The notes beneath the pieces were generated by a model that saw only the letters and a list, made by a program, of their open reading frames with translations, had not been told where the DNA came from and did no database searches. From UBA7239 sp035430165 (lineage in GTDB: Bacteria > Pseudomonadota > Gammaproteobacteria > Pseudomonadales > UBA7239), in the NCBI GenBank assembly GCA_035430165.1, contig DAOMGE010000022.1:1-46056 (forward strand): a stretch of DNA of 46,056 nt. The letters are read 5' to 3'. The translations under genes and the position numbers were made by a program. The first letter of the stretch is position 1; each line of letters starts with the position of its first letter. This document shows, one piece after another, positions 1 to 8,302 of the stretch.

Positions 1-10
1 CCGCACTTCA

Positions 11-40
11 TTGACAGGGCGCGGCACCGGCTCTTAGCAT
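11..40 (+). promoter_or_regulatory. candidate sigma-70 promoter for the nitronate monooxygenase gene
   Basis: A perfect -35 hexamer TTGACA lies at 11-16, followed by an 18-base spacer and a fair -10 hexamer TAGCAT at 35-40. It would give a short leader of about 25 bases before the chosen ATG at 74. The match is by eye only and the window edge hides anything further upstream. Confidence 0.45.
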
Positions 41-73
41 GCCGCACCCCTTGTCCTGCCAGTGAATGCCGCC

Positions 74-1147
74 ATGACTGTCTCCCTCAATACCCGTATC
101 ACCGACCTGCTCGGTTGCCGTTATCCCATCATCCAGACTGCCATGGGCTGGGTGGCTGATCCGCGCCTCGTGGCCGGCACCTGTAATGCGGGCGGTTTCG
201 GCTTTCTGGCCGGTGCGACTATCCCGCCCGAGCAGATGGAAGCAGCCATCCTCAAGACCAGGGAGCTGACCAGCAAGCCCTTCGGCGTGAACTTCCACAT
301 GTACCAGCCGAACGCGCCGCAGATCGTCGACATGGTGGTGAAGCACGGCGTGCGAGCAGTCAGCTACTCGCGCTCACCGGGCAAGGACATGGTGAAGAAA
401 CTGAAGGATGCCGGCGTCATCTGCATGCCGACCATCGGCCTGCCCAAGCACGCGGCGAAAGCGATCGAGATGGGGGCGGATGCCGTGACCATCCAGGGCG
501 GCGAAGGCGGTGGCCACACCGGCGCGGTGCCGACCACCCTGCTGGTGCCACAGGTGATCGATGCGGTCGGCGGCAAAGTGCCGGTGCTCGCGGCAGGCGG
601 CTTCAAGGACGGCCGCGGACTGGTGGCTGCTATGGCCTGGGGTGCCGACGGTATCGCCATGGGCACACGCTTCCTGCTGACGCAGGAGAGCCCGGTGCCA
701 GAGGCTACCAAGCAGCGTTACCTGTCATGCAAGAATCCGGCGGAGATCATTGTCTCCACCGCGCTGGACGGCATGCCGCAGCGCATGATCCTCAATGAAT
801 TCCTCAGCAGCCTTGAAAAAGCTACGCCAGTGCGCAGATTGTGGCTGGCGGCGCAGAACGGCCTGAAGTACCGCGCGCTCACCGGTGCCAGCTTCCTGTC
901 GCTGTTCCAGTCGGCCATTGCTATGTCGAAAGACGACGACATGACCCTGTCGCAGGCGATGTTTTCCGCCAACGCACCGATGATTATCCAGAAGGCGATG
1001 GTGGACGGCCAGCCAGCCGAAGGCGTGCTGCCATCGGGTCAGGTAGCGGGAACGATTGATGATTTGCCGACCTGTGCGGAACTCATCAACCGTATCGCGG
1101 CCGAAGCAGAAGAGCGCCTGCGGTTCCTTGCCAGCAAGGTCAACTGA
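74..1147 (+). CDS. nitronate monooxygenase family FMN protein (2-nitropropane dioxygenase type)
   Basis: This 357-residue TIM-barrel flavoprotein belongs to the nitronate monooxygenase / 2-nitropropane dioxygenase family, which oxidises alkyl nitronates using FMN and oxygen. The N-terminus carries the family's LGCRYPIIQTAMGW segment. The FMN phosphate region is visible as GGEGGGHTG at residues 142-150, with the conserved His, followed by an AAGGFKDGRG strand-loop and GADGIAMGTRF near residue 200. ATG 74 is chosen because the protein then begins just before the conserved barrel; an in-frame GTG lies at 62 and neither has a clear ribosome binding site. It is cytoplasmic and appears to be a single-gene unit. 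The exact substrate is not readable from sequence: related enoyl-ACP reductase (FabK-like) and uncharacterised members share this fold. Confidence 0.85.
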   Translation: MTVSLNTRITDLLGCRYPIIQTAMGWVADPRLVAGTCNAGGFGFLAGATIPPEQMEAAILKTRELTSKPFGVNFHMYQPNAPQIVDMVVKHGVRAVSYSRSPGKDMVKKLKDAGVICMPTIGLPKHAAKAIEMGADAVTIQGGEGGGHTGAVPTTLLVPQVIDAVGGKVPVLAAGGFKDGRGLVAAMAWGADGIAMGTRFLLTQESPVPEATKQRYLSCKNPAEIIVSTALDGMPQRMILNEFLSSLEKATPVRRLWLAAQNGLKYRALTGASFLSLFQSAIAMSKDDDMTLSQAMFSANAPMIIQKAMVDGQPAEGVLPSGQVAGTIDDLPTCAELINRIAAEAEERLRFLASKVN

Positions 1148-1231
1148 TTGGCAGCGAGCCGCTTTATGGGGTACCCTGCCCCCCGTATTGAAGAAAAGAA
1201 CCGCGAATCGGCGTGTTCAGAGAGAGCTTGA

Positions 1232-1813
1232 ATGTTTAGAAAATGGTGGCAAACCGGCATGCACGAGCAGCAAGATCACTGCCCGCAGCGCCGCTTGATG
1301 CTGAAAACCATGGCCGGCGGCGCAGCCCTGATGGCCATGCCCGGCCTGAGTCAGGCCAACATCCCGCGCAGCCAGCGTGCGCTGTCATTTATCCACACCC
1401 ATACCGGGGAACGCCTGTCACTGGCTTACAAGGCCGGCAGCAGCTATATCCCTCAATCCATCGCCAAAATTTCCTACCTGATGCGTGATTTCTACAACGG
1501 GCAGGTACACCAGATTGATACCGGCTTGCTCGATGTGCTGTGGCAGCTGCAAACCAACCTGAAATCACACCAGCCGTTCGAGATCATCTCCGCTTACCGT
1601 TCGCCGGCTACCAACAACATGCTGCGCAAGCATTCCACCGGTGTCGCCAAGGACAGCATGCACCTGCGCGGCCAGGCTATCGATATCCGCCTGCCCGGTG
1701 TACCGCTCGCCCATGTGCGCGATGCAGCACTGGACCTGAAAAAAGGCGGCGTCGGTTATTATCCTGCTTCCGATTTTGTCCACGTCGATACCGGCCGCGT
1801 CAGGCATTGGTAA
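1232..1813 (+). CDS. Tat-exported DUF882 / M15A-type murein peptidase family protein
   Basis: This 193-residue protein has an N-terminal twin-arginine type signal (RR at residues 20-21, then a hydrophobic stretch ending near SQA at about 42). The mature part matches the DUF882 / peptidase M15A family (YcbK/MepK-like), zinc enzymes that act on peptidoglycan crosslinks. The zinc ligands expected for the family are present: H144 and D151 in SMHLRGQAID, and H184 in FVHVDTG. SAYRSP, near residue 120, is another family hallmark. AGAGAG six bases before ATG 1232 supports the start. The gene stands alone, 84 bases after the monooxygenase. The frame continues open past its TAA for another 45 codons, reported separately. 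Confidence 0.88.
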   Translation: MFRKWWQTGMHEQQDHCPQRRLMLKTMAGGAALMAMPGLSQANIPRSQRALSFIHTHTGERLSLAYKAGSSYIPQSIAKISYLMRDFYNGQVHQIDTGLLDVLWQLQTNLKSHQPFEIISAYRSPATNNMLRKHSTGVAKDSMHLRGQAIDIRLPGVPLAHVRDAALDLKKGGVGYYPASDFVHVDTGRVRHW

Positions 1814-1846
1814 TTAACGTCACCTGGTCCGGACGGGAATCCTGCA

Positions 1847-1948
1847 ATTTTCGATGACAACCCGAGCGTAAATACGTTATATAAAGTCGATGACCTGATT
1901 GCGGAAGGCCGACTGTCGGAAAAGCAGCTGTGCCGGGCCTGCAAATAG
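1847..1948 (+). other. possible 33-codon ORF or readthrough tail after the peptidase gene
   Basis: In the same frame as the upstream peptidase, after its TAA at 1811-1813, there is no stop until TAG at 1946-1948. The segment has no ATG, GTG or TTG start, but a rare ATT start at 1847 follows GGGA. The encoded 33 residues end in LCRACK and include an amphipathic-looking VDDLIAEGRLSEKQL stretch. It overlaps the candidate waaF promoter, so it may be only chance. I do not recognise the peptide. Confidence 0.2.
1854..1883 (+). promoter_or_regulatory. candidate promoter of the waa operon
   Basis: ATGACA at 1854-1859 (one mismatch to the -35 consensus), an 18-base spacer and TATATA at 1878-1883 form a plausible sigma-70 promoter about 85 bases before the waaF start. 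No better candidate is visible between the peptidase stop and waaF. Confidence 0.4.
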
Positions 1949-1967
1949 AAAATTGGGTAACTGGATC

Positions 1968-3074
1968 ATGGTTGTTGCTGAAAATCCCTTGAGTGAAAAC
2001 CCCAACGCCATTCTGGTCATCGGCCCTGCCTGGGTCGGTGACATGGTGATGGCGCAAGTCCTGTTTTCCCTGCTGAAAAAACAGGATCCGGATTGTGTCA
2101 TTGATGTGCTGGCGCCGGCGTGGAGTGCGCCTCTCCTGGCGCGGATGCCGGAAGTGCGCGCCAGTTTTGATATGCCGCTGAGCCATGGGGAATTCGGTTT
2201 CAGTGCCCGCAAGCAAATCGGTGAATCACTGCGCGGCAAATACTCGCAAGCGATCTTGCTGCCGAATTCCTGGAAATCAGCACTCGTGCCTTACTTCGCA
2301 GGTATCCCACTGCGCACGGGTTGGCTCGGTGAAATGCGTCATGGCCTGTTGAATGACACGCGCAAGCTCGACAAGAGTAAATACCCGTTGATGATCGAGC
2401 GCTTTGCGGCGTTGGCGATGAAAAAGAATTCCTTGCTGCCCGCGAAGTTGCCGCATCCACGCCTGGTGATTGATGAAGAGCAGCGGTTTGCGGCTATCGA
2501 GAAATACGATTTGCCGGTTGACCGCCCCGTACTTGCCTTGTGTCCCGGTGCCGAATTCGGTCCGTCCAAACGCTGGCCGGAAAAACATTACACGGCAGTG
2601 GCGGCACAGAAAATTGCCGACGGCCTGCAAGTGTGGATTTTCGGTTCGGAAAACGATGCGCAGGTAGCGGAAAATATCCGCAAGGCCTTGCCACAGGAAA
2701 AACGTGATCACTGCCGGAACCTGGCGGGCAAGACGTCCCTCGCTGAAGCGATCGATTTGTTGTCCTGCGCCAGTGCGGTTGTCAGCAATGATTCCGGTTT
2801 GATGCACATCGCTGCGGCACTCAATCGCCCGCTCGTGGCGGTGTACGGTTCATCCTCGCCAAAATTCACGCCGCCACTCGCGGATGCGGTGGAAATTGTG
2901 CGCACGGGAATTTCCTGCAGTCCGTGTTTCAAACGCGAATGTCCGTATGGCCACATGAAATGCATGCACGAGTTATTGCCCCAACAGGTACTCGATGCCT
3001 TGTCCGGTTTGCCGCAGGCAGCAGAAGCACAAGGTGCCCACACCGGTGATGCTGTGGCCGAGACGGGTGCATGA
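1968..3074 (+). CDS. waaF: lipopolysaccharide heptosyltransferase II
   Basis: WaaF transfers the second L,D-heptose to the LPS inner core at the cytoplasmic face of the inner membrane. The 368-residue GT9 protein begins its first Rossmann domain with VIGPAWVGDMVMAQ. The second domain carries CPGAEFGPSKRWP and the nucleotide-sugar site SNDSGLMHIAAAL. The family's cysteine-rich tail (CSPCFKRECPYGHMKCMHEL) is intact. ATG 1968 is chosen over a longer in-frame start at 1899 because the family begins close to the first beta strand; the ribosome binding site is weak. It is the first gene of the core operon and overlaps waaC by four bases (ATGA). Confidence 0.95.
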   Translation: MVVAENPLSENPNAILVIGPAWVGDMVMAQVLFSLLKKQDPDCVIDVLAPAWSAPLLARMPEVRASFDMPLSHGEFGFSARKQIGESLRGKYSQAILLPNSWKSALVPYFAGIPLRTGWLGEMRHGLLNDTRKLDKSKYPLMIERFAALAMKKNSLLPAKLPHPRLVIDEEQRFAAIEKYDLPVDRPVLALCPGAEFGPSKRWPEKHYTAVAAQKIADGLQVWIFGSENDAQVAENIRKALPQEKRDHCRNLAGKTSLAEAIDLLSCASAVVSNDSGLMHIAAALNRPLVAVYGSSSPKFTPPLADAVEIVRTGISCSPCFKRECPYGHMKCMHELLPQQVLDALSGLPQAAEAQGAHTGDAVAETGA

Positions 3075-4069
3075 AGCGTGTCCTGATTGTAAAAACTTCT
3101 TCCATGGGCGATGTCATCCATACATTGCCTGCAGTCAGCGATGCCCGTGCCAATATTCCCGGCATTGTGTTTGACTGGGTGGTCGAGGAAGCCTTTACAG
3201 AAATTCCTGCCTGGCATCCGGCGGTTGATCGCGTGATTCCGGTAGCAATCCGGCGCTGGCGCAAACATATCGGCGCTTTCATCGGCAGTGGCGAATGGCA
3301 ACAGTTCCGTGCCCGGTTGCAGGAAAAAAAATACGATTGCGTGATTGATGCACAAGGCCTGATAAAAAGTGCAATCCTCACGGCAATGGTACCGGCACCT
3401 GCCTGCGGTTACGACCGTGCAAGTGCCCGTGAACCACTGGCATCACTTGCGTACAAAAAATGTTTCAGCATCGCCAGGGACCAGCACGCGGTTGAACGCA
3501 CACGTGAACTGTTTGCAGATGCTCTCGGTTATGCAAAACCGCAAAGCGCACCCGATTACGGTATTGACCGTTCTCGTTTTGGAGAACAGGCCAGTCCGCC
3601 GTACGTGGTTTTCCTGCACGGCACCACGCGTGCAGACAAACACTGGCCGGATGAATACTGGCAGTCTTTGTGCAAATTGCTGTGTGAAGATGGCATCCAT
3701 ATAAAATTGCCGTGGTGGTCTGACGCCGAACACCGTCGCGCCAGGATGATTGCCGATGTACACCAGCGGGCAGAAGTCCTGTCGCGCACGCATCTGGCTG
3801 GCATGGCCGCAATTATTGCCGGTGCACGCGCCGTCATTGCTGTAGATACCGGACTGGGTCATCTTGCTGCGGCACTCGCGGTGCCAACGCTTTCCTTGTA
3901 TGGCCCTACATCACCCAGACTGATTGGCGCCTACGGGCCCATGCAGTTCCATTTGTCGGCGCAGGATTTTACCCAGTCGAGTGCGTCGGCTGTAACGCCT
4001 GCGGTGTTTGCGCCGTTAACACCGGCCGTGGTGTTCGCACGTGCACGTGACATGCTTGCGCAGACATGA
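3071..4069 (+). CDS. waaC: lipopolysaccharide heptosyltransferase I
   Basis: WaaC adds the first heptose to Kdo2-lipid A. The 332-residue GT9 protein starts with the typical KTSSMGDVIHTLP segment at residues 9-21. It has an FLHGTTRADKHWP donor-site loop near residue 180 and VDTGLGHLAAAL near 260 in the C-terminal Rossmann domain. It shares an ATGA overlap with waaF and another with the next gene, so translation is likely coupled. The C-terminal 25 residues are alanine-rich and look less conserved. WaaC rather than WaaF is assigned from the KTSSMGD start, the absence of the cysteine-rich tail and the operon order. Confidence 0.95.
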   Translation: MKRVLIVKTSSMGDVIHTLPAVSDARANIPGIVFDWVVEEAFTEIPAWHPAVDRVIPVAIRRWRKHIGAFIGSGEWQQFRARLQEKKYDCVIDAQGLIKSAILTAMVPAPACGYDRASAREPLASLAYKKCFSIARDQHAVERTRELFADALGYAKPQSAPDYGIDRSRFGEQASPPYVVFLHGTTRADKHWPDEYWQSLCKLLCEDGIHIKLPWWSDAEHRRARMIADVHQRAEVLSRTHLAGMAAIIAGARAVIAVDTGLGHLAAALAVPTLSLYGPTSPRLIGAYGPMQFHLSAQDFTQSSASAVTPAVFAPLTPAVVFARARDMLAQT

Positions 4070-5199
4070 ACATCGCCTTTGCCCTGTACAAATATTTTCC
4101 GTATGGCGGATTGCAGCGCGACATGCTGCAGATTGCACAGGCATGTGTGGATTCAGGTGCAACAGTGACAATTTATTGTACGGATTGGCAGGGTGACAAA
4201 CCTGACAACATCGGCGTGGAAATTCTCGCCGTGCGTGCCGGCAGTAACCACCAGCGCAACCGGCAGTTTTACCTCGCCGTGCAAGCGCGCTTGCAGCGGG
4301 CAAAACCTGATCTGCTGGTAGGTTTCAATAAAATGCCGGGGCTGGATATCTATTACGCAGCGGACACCTGCTTTAAGGCCAAGGTGATGCAGGAGCGATT
4401 ACCATTGCTGCGTTTCCTGCCGCGTTACCGGCAGTTCCTGCATGACGAGGAAGCTGTGTTTGGCGCAGCCAGTCACACAAGGATATTGGCGATTGCCGCG
4501 CGCAGTGTGGATGAATATGAGCAGTATTATCCAGGCTGCAGGCAGCGTTGCACGGTGTTGCCGCCCGGCATCAACCCGGATCGTCGTGCCGGGGACAATG
4601 CAGCCGGTATGCGTGCGAAATCTCGCAAGGAATGGAATCTGTCGCAGCGAGAAAAGTTGTTGCTGATGATTGGTTCCGGTTTTCGCACCAAGGGTGTCGA
4701 TCGTGCAATCCGTGCGTTCGCCGCGCTGCCGGGAGATGTATTGTCGCAAACGCGACTGATAGTTATCGGTCAGGACAATCCTGCAGCATTTAAAAAACTG
4801 GCAAGCAAACTGGGCGTGGAAGAGCGCATCCGGTTTCTGGCAGGTCGTGATGACATCCCGCAATGCCTGCAAGGTGCGGATCTGTTGATCCATCCTGCGT
4901 ATCGTGAAAATACCGGCACAGTATTGCTGGAAGCTGCCGTCGCCGGCTTGCCGGTATTGACCACGGCTGTCTGTGGTTACAGTCATTACATCCGTGAATA
5001 CGATTGCGGCGTGGTAATCGGTGAGCCCTTCAGCCAGGGGCAACTGGACGAAGCACTGGCAAGCCTGTTGTGTGACGATGTACGCCGTGCAAGGTTGAAA
5101 GAAAATGGCTTGTCGATGGCAGCAACCGCCGACATTTATGCCCTGCACCAACGCGCGGCGGCGATTATCGTGTCTGCTGCAAAAGAGCGCCTGGCATGA
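4066..5199 (+). CDS. waaG: LPS core glucosyltransferase I, GT4 family
   Basis: WaaG (RfaG) adds the first hexose of the outer core onto heptose II. The 377-residue GT-B protein starts at the first beta strand (MNIAFALYKYFPYGGLQRD), which is typical of WaaG. VGFNKMPGLDIYYAADTCF near residue 90 is a WaaG signature. The C-terminal domain has GSGFRTKGVDRAI and an EX7E-type donor site, RENTGTVLLEAA, near residue 285. It overlaps waaC by ATGA and waaP by ATGA. The acceptor sugar linkage cannot be told from sequence, but family and order make the core role secure. Confidence 0.93.
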   Translation: MNIAFALYKYFPYGGLQRDMLQIAQACVDSGATVTIYCTDWQGDKPDNIGVEILAVRAGSNHQRNRQFYLAVQARLQRAKPDLLVGFNKMPGLDIYYAADTCFKAKVMQERLPLLRFLPRYRQFLHDEEAVFGAASHTRILAIAARSVDEYEQYYPGCRQRCTVLPPGINPDRRAGDNAAGMRAKSRKEWNLSQREKLLLMIGSGFRTKGVDRAIRAFAALPGDVLSQTRLIVIGQDNPAAFKKLASKLGVEERIRFLAGRDDIPQCLQGADLLIHPAYRENTGTVLLEAAVAGLPVLTTAVCGYSHYIREYDCGVVIGEPFSQGQLDEALASLLCDDVRRARLKENGLSMAATADIYALHQRAAAIIVSAAKERLA

Positions 5200-6026
5200 A
5201 ACTGTTTCTCACCGAGCAATGGCAAAAAGCCTGGCAAGGCAAGGACCCGTTTGCCGAAGTGCAGCATTTGCAAGGCAAAATCTATCGCAGCAAGGAAGGC
5301 CGCCGTACCTTGCGTTTTGAACGCGACGGAAAAAGTTTTTTCCTGAAACTGCATCAAGGCATCGGCTGGCGGGAAATTTTCAAGAACCTCGTGCAAGGTC
5401 GCTTGCCGGTTCTGGGTGCTGCCAATGAATACAGGGCGTGCTTGCGGCTGGCAGCACTCGGTGTGGACACGATGGTGCCGGTAGCGTTTGGTGAGCGCGG
5501 CCTGAATCCTGCGCGACAAGTGTCGTTTCTGGTTACCGAAGATTTGTCGAATACAATCAGCCTGGAAGATTACTGCAAGCCGTGGATACATTCGCCACCT
5601 TCGTTGCGCGAAAAGCGCGCGGTGATTCGCAAGTTGGCGCAGATCAGCAAGACCTTGCACGAAAACGGCGTCAACCATCGCGATTATTACCTGTGCCATT
5701 TCTTGCGTGCTGATAATGGCGAGCCATTTGCGGTGGACAATCCCCTGTTCCTGATTGACTTGCATCGCGCACAGTTGCGCGACCATACGCCGATGCGCTG
5801 GCTGGTAAAAGACATCGCCGGTCTGTTTTATTCAGCGTTTGATTTGCCACTGACACGCCGTGACTTGTTATGTTTCCTGTCAGTGTATCGCCGCGAATGG
5901 ATGCAAAACGATGCGCCACAATTGTGGCCGGTTATCAAGCGCGCTGTTGCGCTGTACCAGAAAGATTTCGGCAAGAATCCGCCAGCCCATATCCTATCTA
6001 TCCTGAAACAGGAAAGCTCCCGATGA
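5196..6026 (+). CDS. waaP: LPS core heptose(I) kinase
   Basis: WaaP phosphorylates heptose I of the LPS core, giving the negative charges that cross-link with divalent cations and stabilise the outer membrane. The 276-residue protein has a kinase-like fold: the ATP-lobe lysine region SFFLKLHQGIGWREI lies near residue 50, and the catalytic loop is HRDYYLCHF with D163 as catalytic base, matching the family's HRDFYLCHF. The metal-binding LIDLHRAQL segment follows. It overlaps waaG (ATGA) and the MaoC gene (ATGA). Length agrees with the family at about 265-275 residues. Confidence 0.95.
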   Translation: MKLFLTEQWQKAWQGKDPFAEVQHLQGKIYRSKEGRRTLRFERDGKSFFLKLHQGIGWREIFKNLVQGRLPVLGAANEYRACLRLAALGVDTMVPVAFGERGLNPARQVSFLVTEDLSNTISLEDYCKPWIHSPPSLREKRAVIRKLAQISKTLHENGVNHRDYYLCHFLRADNGEPFAVDNPLFLIDLHRAQLRDHTPMRWLVKDIAGLFYSAFDLPLTRRDLLCFLSVYRREWMQNDAPQLWPVIKRAVALYQKDFGKNPPAHILSILKQESSR

Positions 6027-6499
6027 ATCACCAGATGCATTTTCCCGATGACTACATCCACTTTGAAGATTATGTAGTGGGTGAGGTTATCCACATCGCC
6101 AAACGTTACGATGTCACAGAAGAAGAGATTATCAGCATGGCGCAGAAATGGGATCCGCAGCCATTCCATGTCGATCCGGTGGCGGCGAAGGATTCGATTT
6201 TTGGTGGACTGGTGGCTTCATCCGCCCATGCCTTCCCGATTTTTGTCCATCTTGGCCAGCAAGGTAAACGTGGCGTGGCAGCGATCAGTGCGCTCGGTTT
6301 CGATAAGTTACGTTTCTCGACGCCTATTCGTCCCGGTGATTCATTGCGCTATGAATACTGCTGTCTGGAGAAGCGTGTGTCGGGTAGCCGTCCCTATGCG
6401 GGTATCGTCCGTTGTGAAGGCAGGTTGATTAACCAGCACGATGACGTGGTGTTCTCCGGTGAAGTGGCTTCACTGGTGCAACGCCGTCATGGCGACTGA
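6023..6499 (+). CDS. MaoC-like hot-dog dehydratase family protein
   Basis: This 158-residue protein has the MaoC dehydratase hot-dog fold, which hydrates or dehydrates enoyl-thioesters. The visible hallmarks are an FEDYVVGE start, QKWDPQPFHVDPVAAKDSIFGGLVASSAH with the catalytic D and H, and LRFSTPIRPGDSL. ATG 6023 overlaps the waaP stop (ATGA) and follows GGAAAG, so a longer in-frame extension to 5870 is rejected. Its place inside an LPS core operon is unusual; no acyl-CoA genes are nearby. The substrate is unknown. Confidence 0.88.
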   Translation: MNHQMHFPDDYIHFEDYVVGEVIHIAKRYDVTEEEIISMAQKWDPQPFHVDPVAAKDSIFGGLVASSAHAFPIFVHLGQQGKRGVAAISALGFDKLRFSTPIRPGDSLRYEYCCLEKRVSGSRPYAGIVRCEGRLINQHDDVVFSGEVASLVQRRHGD

Positions 6500-6524
6500 T
6501 GTTGTTCCGGTTGGATTTTTTTTC

Positions 6525-7223
6525 ATGCGCCTCGATAAATTTATTTGCCACGCTACCGGCATTTCGCGTCCGCATGCCCAGCGTGCGGTGCGTGGCGGGC
6601 AGGTGACCGTCAATGGTGCGCTGAGCAGGAAAGCGGATACGCAACTGCGCGAAAGCGATGTTGTGATGCTGGATGGACAGGTTGTCACTATCCCGTCACT
6701 GCGTTATTTCATGCTGAACAAACCGCAGGGTTATGTGTGTGCAACAACCGACGGGGAACATCCGGTTGTGCTTGACCTGCTGCAGGAAAACCGTCTGGAT
6801 GATCTGCAAATTGCAGGCCGACTTGATCTGGATACCACCGGCCTGGTGTTGATTACTGACGATGGCCAGTGGAATCACCGTGTGACAGCGCCTGCACGTT
6901 TTTGTGAGAAAACCTACCGTGTCATGTTGCATGACGCGCTCGAGGAACGGGCGGCGCAACAACTACGCGAGGGTGTGATGTTGCACGGAGAAACCAGGGC
7001 GACGCGACCTGCTGTGCTGGATTTTATCGGCGACGACAACAAGGCAGTTCGCCTGACCATACACGAAGGCAAATACCATCAGGTCAAGCGAATGTTTGCT
7101 GCGGTTGGCAACCGGGTCGTTGGCCTGCATCGTGAACGTATCGGCAGTATTGTACTGGATGCAACGCTTGCTGCTGGCGATTACCGTGAACTTACGGCTG
7201 CAGAAATTGCGAGTGTATCCTGA
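6525..7223 (+). CDS. rsuA: 16S rRNA pseudouridine synthase, RsuA family
   Basis: RsuA converts U516 of 16S rRNA to pseudouridine. The 232-residue protein has an N-terminal S4 RNA-binding domain (residues 1-50, RLDKFICHATGISR) and a pseudouridine synthase domain with the catalytic motif GRLDLDTTGL, the nucleophile being Asp101. KYHQVKRMFAAVGN and LHRERIGSI near the C-terminus are family hallmarks. Length equals the E. coli protein. ATG 6525 is taken because the S4 domain begins there; a longer in-frame ORF would overlap the MaoC gene. RsuA is preferred to RluB/RluE by its length and the LDLDTTGL form, but assignment to a precise site is by family. Confidence 0.88.
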   Translation: MRLDKFICHATGISRPHAQRAVRGGQVTVNGALSRKADTQLRESDVVMLDGQVVTIPSLRYFMLNKPQGYVCATTDGEHPVVLDLLQENRLDDLQIAGRLDLDTTGLVLITDDGQWNHRVTAPARFCEKTYRVMLHDALEERAAQQLREGVMLHGETRATRPAVLDFIGDDNKAVRLTIHEGKYHQVKRMFAAVGNRVVGLHRERIGSIVLDATLAAGDYRELTAAEIASVS

Positions 7224-8272
7224 TGCGCGACGCGGCTTTCGATACCCTGTTTCCTGTTTTGCAAAATCCGGCAGGGCGAACCTTGTGGATTGCTGATGAA
7301 AATGCGCTGGCTGCTGTGCAGTCTGTTGCGCCACGCCCCGACCTGTACCTGCTCAGCAATCGCGTTGATGTCTGCCATGCTGCCACGCGTGCAGGCCATC
7401 AGGCACAGTTTTGCGATTTCGATTTTTCCGTTTATGGGGACGGTTTTTTTGATCGCGTTGTATTTCGCCTCGCGAAGGAAAAGCCGGTCAATCACCGTGT
7501 GTTCAACCAGGCATTCCGTGTGCTGGCTACCGGCGGACAGTTACATATTGCCGGTTTGAAAAATGAAGGCATCAAGACCTTTATCGACAAGACAGGCCAT
7601 CTGTTTGGCAACAGGCAATCTGGAAAGTATGGCGTGGGTTATCGTGGTGATTTTTACAAAACATCTGTGCAAGCCTGTACGGAATTTTTTGATGATCATG
7701 ACTATGCAAGATTGCGCCTGATAGAAACCGCAACGTTCCATTTTTACAGCAAGCCCGGATTGTTTGGCTGGGACAAGGTGGATCAGGGCAGTGCGTTCCT
7801 GGCTGCGCACTTGCCCGATTTCCTGGCGTGCTTCCCGTCCCCGCCAGTGTCGATGCTCGATCTGGGTTGTGGCTACGGCTATCTCACGCTGGTGACGCGT
7901 GATTTGCCGTTAACGCGACGTGTGGCAACAGATAACAACGCAGCGGCACTGATGGCGATGCAGCACAATGCGCGGCATGCCGGGATGGCTGTTGATGTGG
8001 TGGCTGCTGATGCAGGTGAATCATTGCACGAAACCTTTGACATGATCCTGTGCAATCCGCCTTTCCACCAGGGGTTCAGTGTCGACAGTGACCTGACAGA
8101 AAAATTCCTGCGGAACACGAGACGTTTGTTATCGGAAAAAGGCGCAGCCCTGATGGTCGTCAATGCATTTATCGCTATCGAGCGCATTGCCAGCCAGTAT
8201 TTTGCACACGTGCAAACACTGGCCAACAACGGCAGTTTCAAACTGGTACTGTTGCGACCAACGGTGCGCTAG
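7223..8272 (+). CDS. rsmC: 16S rRNA (guanine1207-N2)-methyltransferase
   Basis: RsmC methylates N2 of G1207 in the small ribosomal subunit using S-adenosylmethionine. The 349-residue protein has the duplicated methyltransferase layout: a degenerate N-terminal half and an active C-terminal half with the SAM loop MLDLGCGYGYLT near residue 213 and the amino-methyltransferase motif NPPFH at about 278-282. Its ATG shares one base with the rsuA stop (TGATG), which implies translational coupling. It is the last gene of the plus-strand run and converges on the protease gene 30 bases away. Confidence 0.92.
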   Translation: MRDAAFDTLFPVLQNPAGRTLWIADENALAAVQSVAPRPDLYLLSNRVDVCHAATRAGHQAQFCDFDFSVYGDGFFDRVVFRLAKEKPVNHRVFNQAFRVLATGGQLHIAGLKNEGIKTFIDKTGHLFGNRQSGKYGVGYRGDFYKTSVQACTEFFDDHDYARLRLIETATFHFYSKPGLFGWDKVDQGSAFLAAHLPDFLACFPSPPVSMLDLGCGYGYLTLVTRDLPLTRRVATDNNAAALMAMQHNARHAGMAVDVVAADAGESLHETFDMILCNPPFHQGFSVDSDLTEKFLRNTRRLLSEKGAALMVVNAFIAIERIASQYFAHVQTLANNGSFKLVLLRPTVR

Positions 8273-8302
8273 CAGACTCCCGGTTTTTCCTTTCGCAACG
8301 AT

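Noticed and set aside
1150..1231. GGGG/CCCC hairpin after the monooxygenase gene as terminator
   Set aside because: The stem is short, has a poor loop and no T tract.
4399..5151. 250-codon minus-strand frame opposite waaG
   Set aside because: Shadow of a well-supported gene; composition rich in Q, R, T and H as expected of an antisense frame, and no ribosome binding site.
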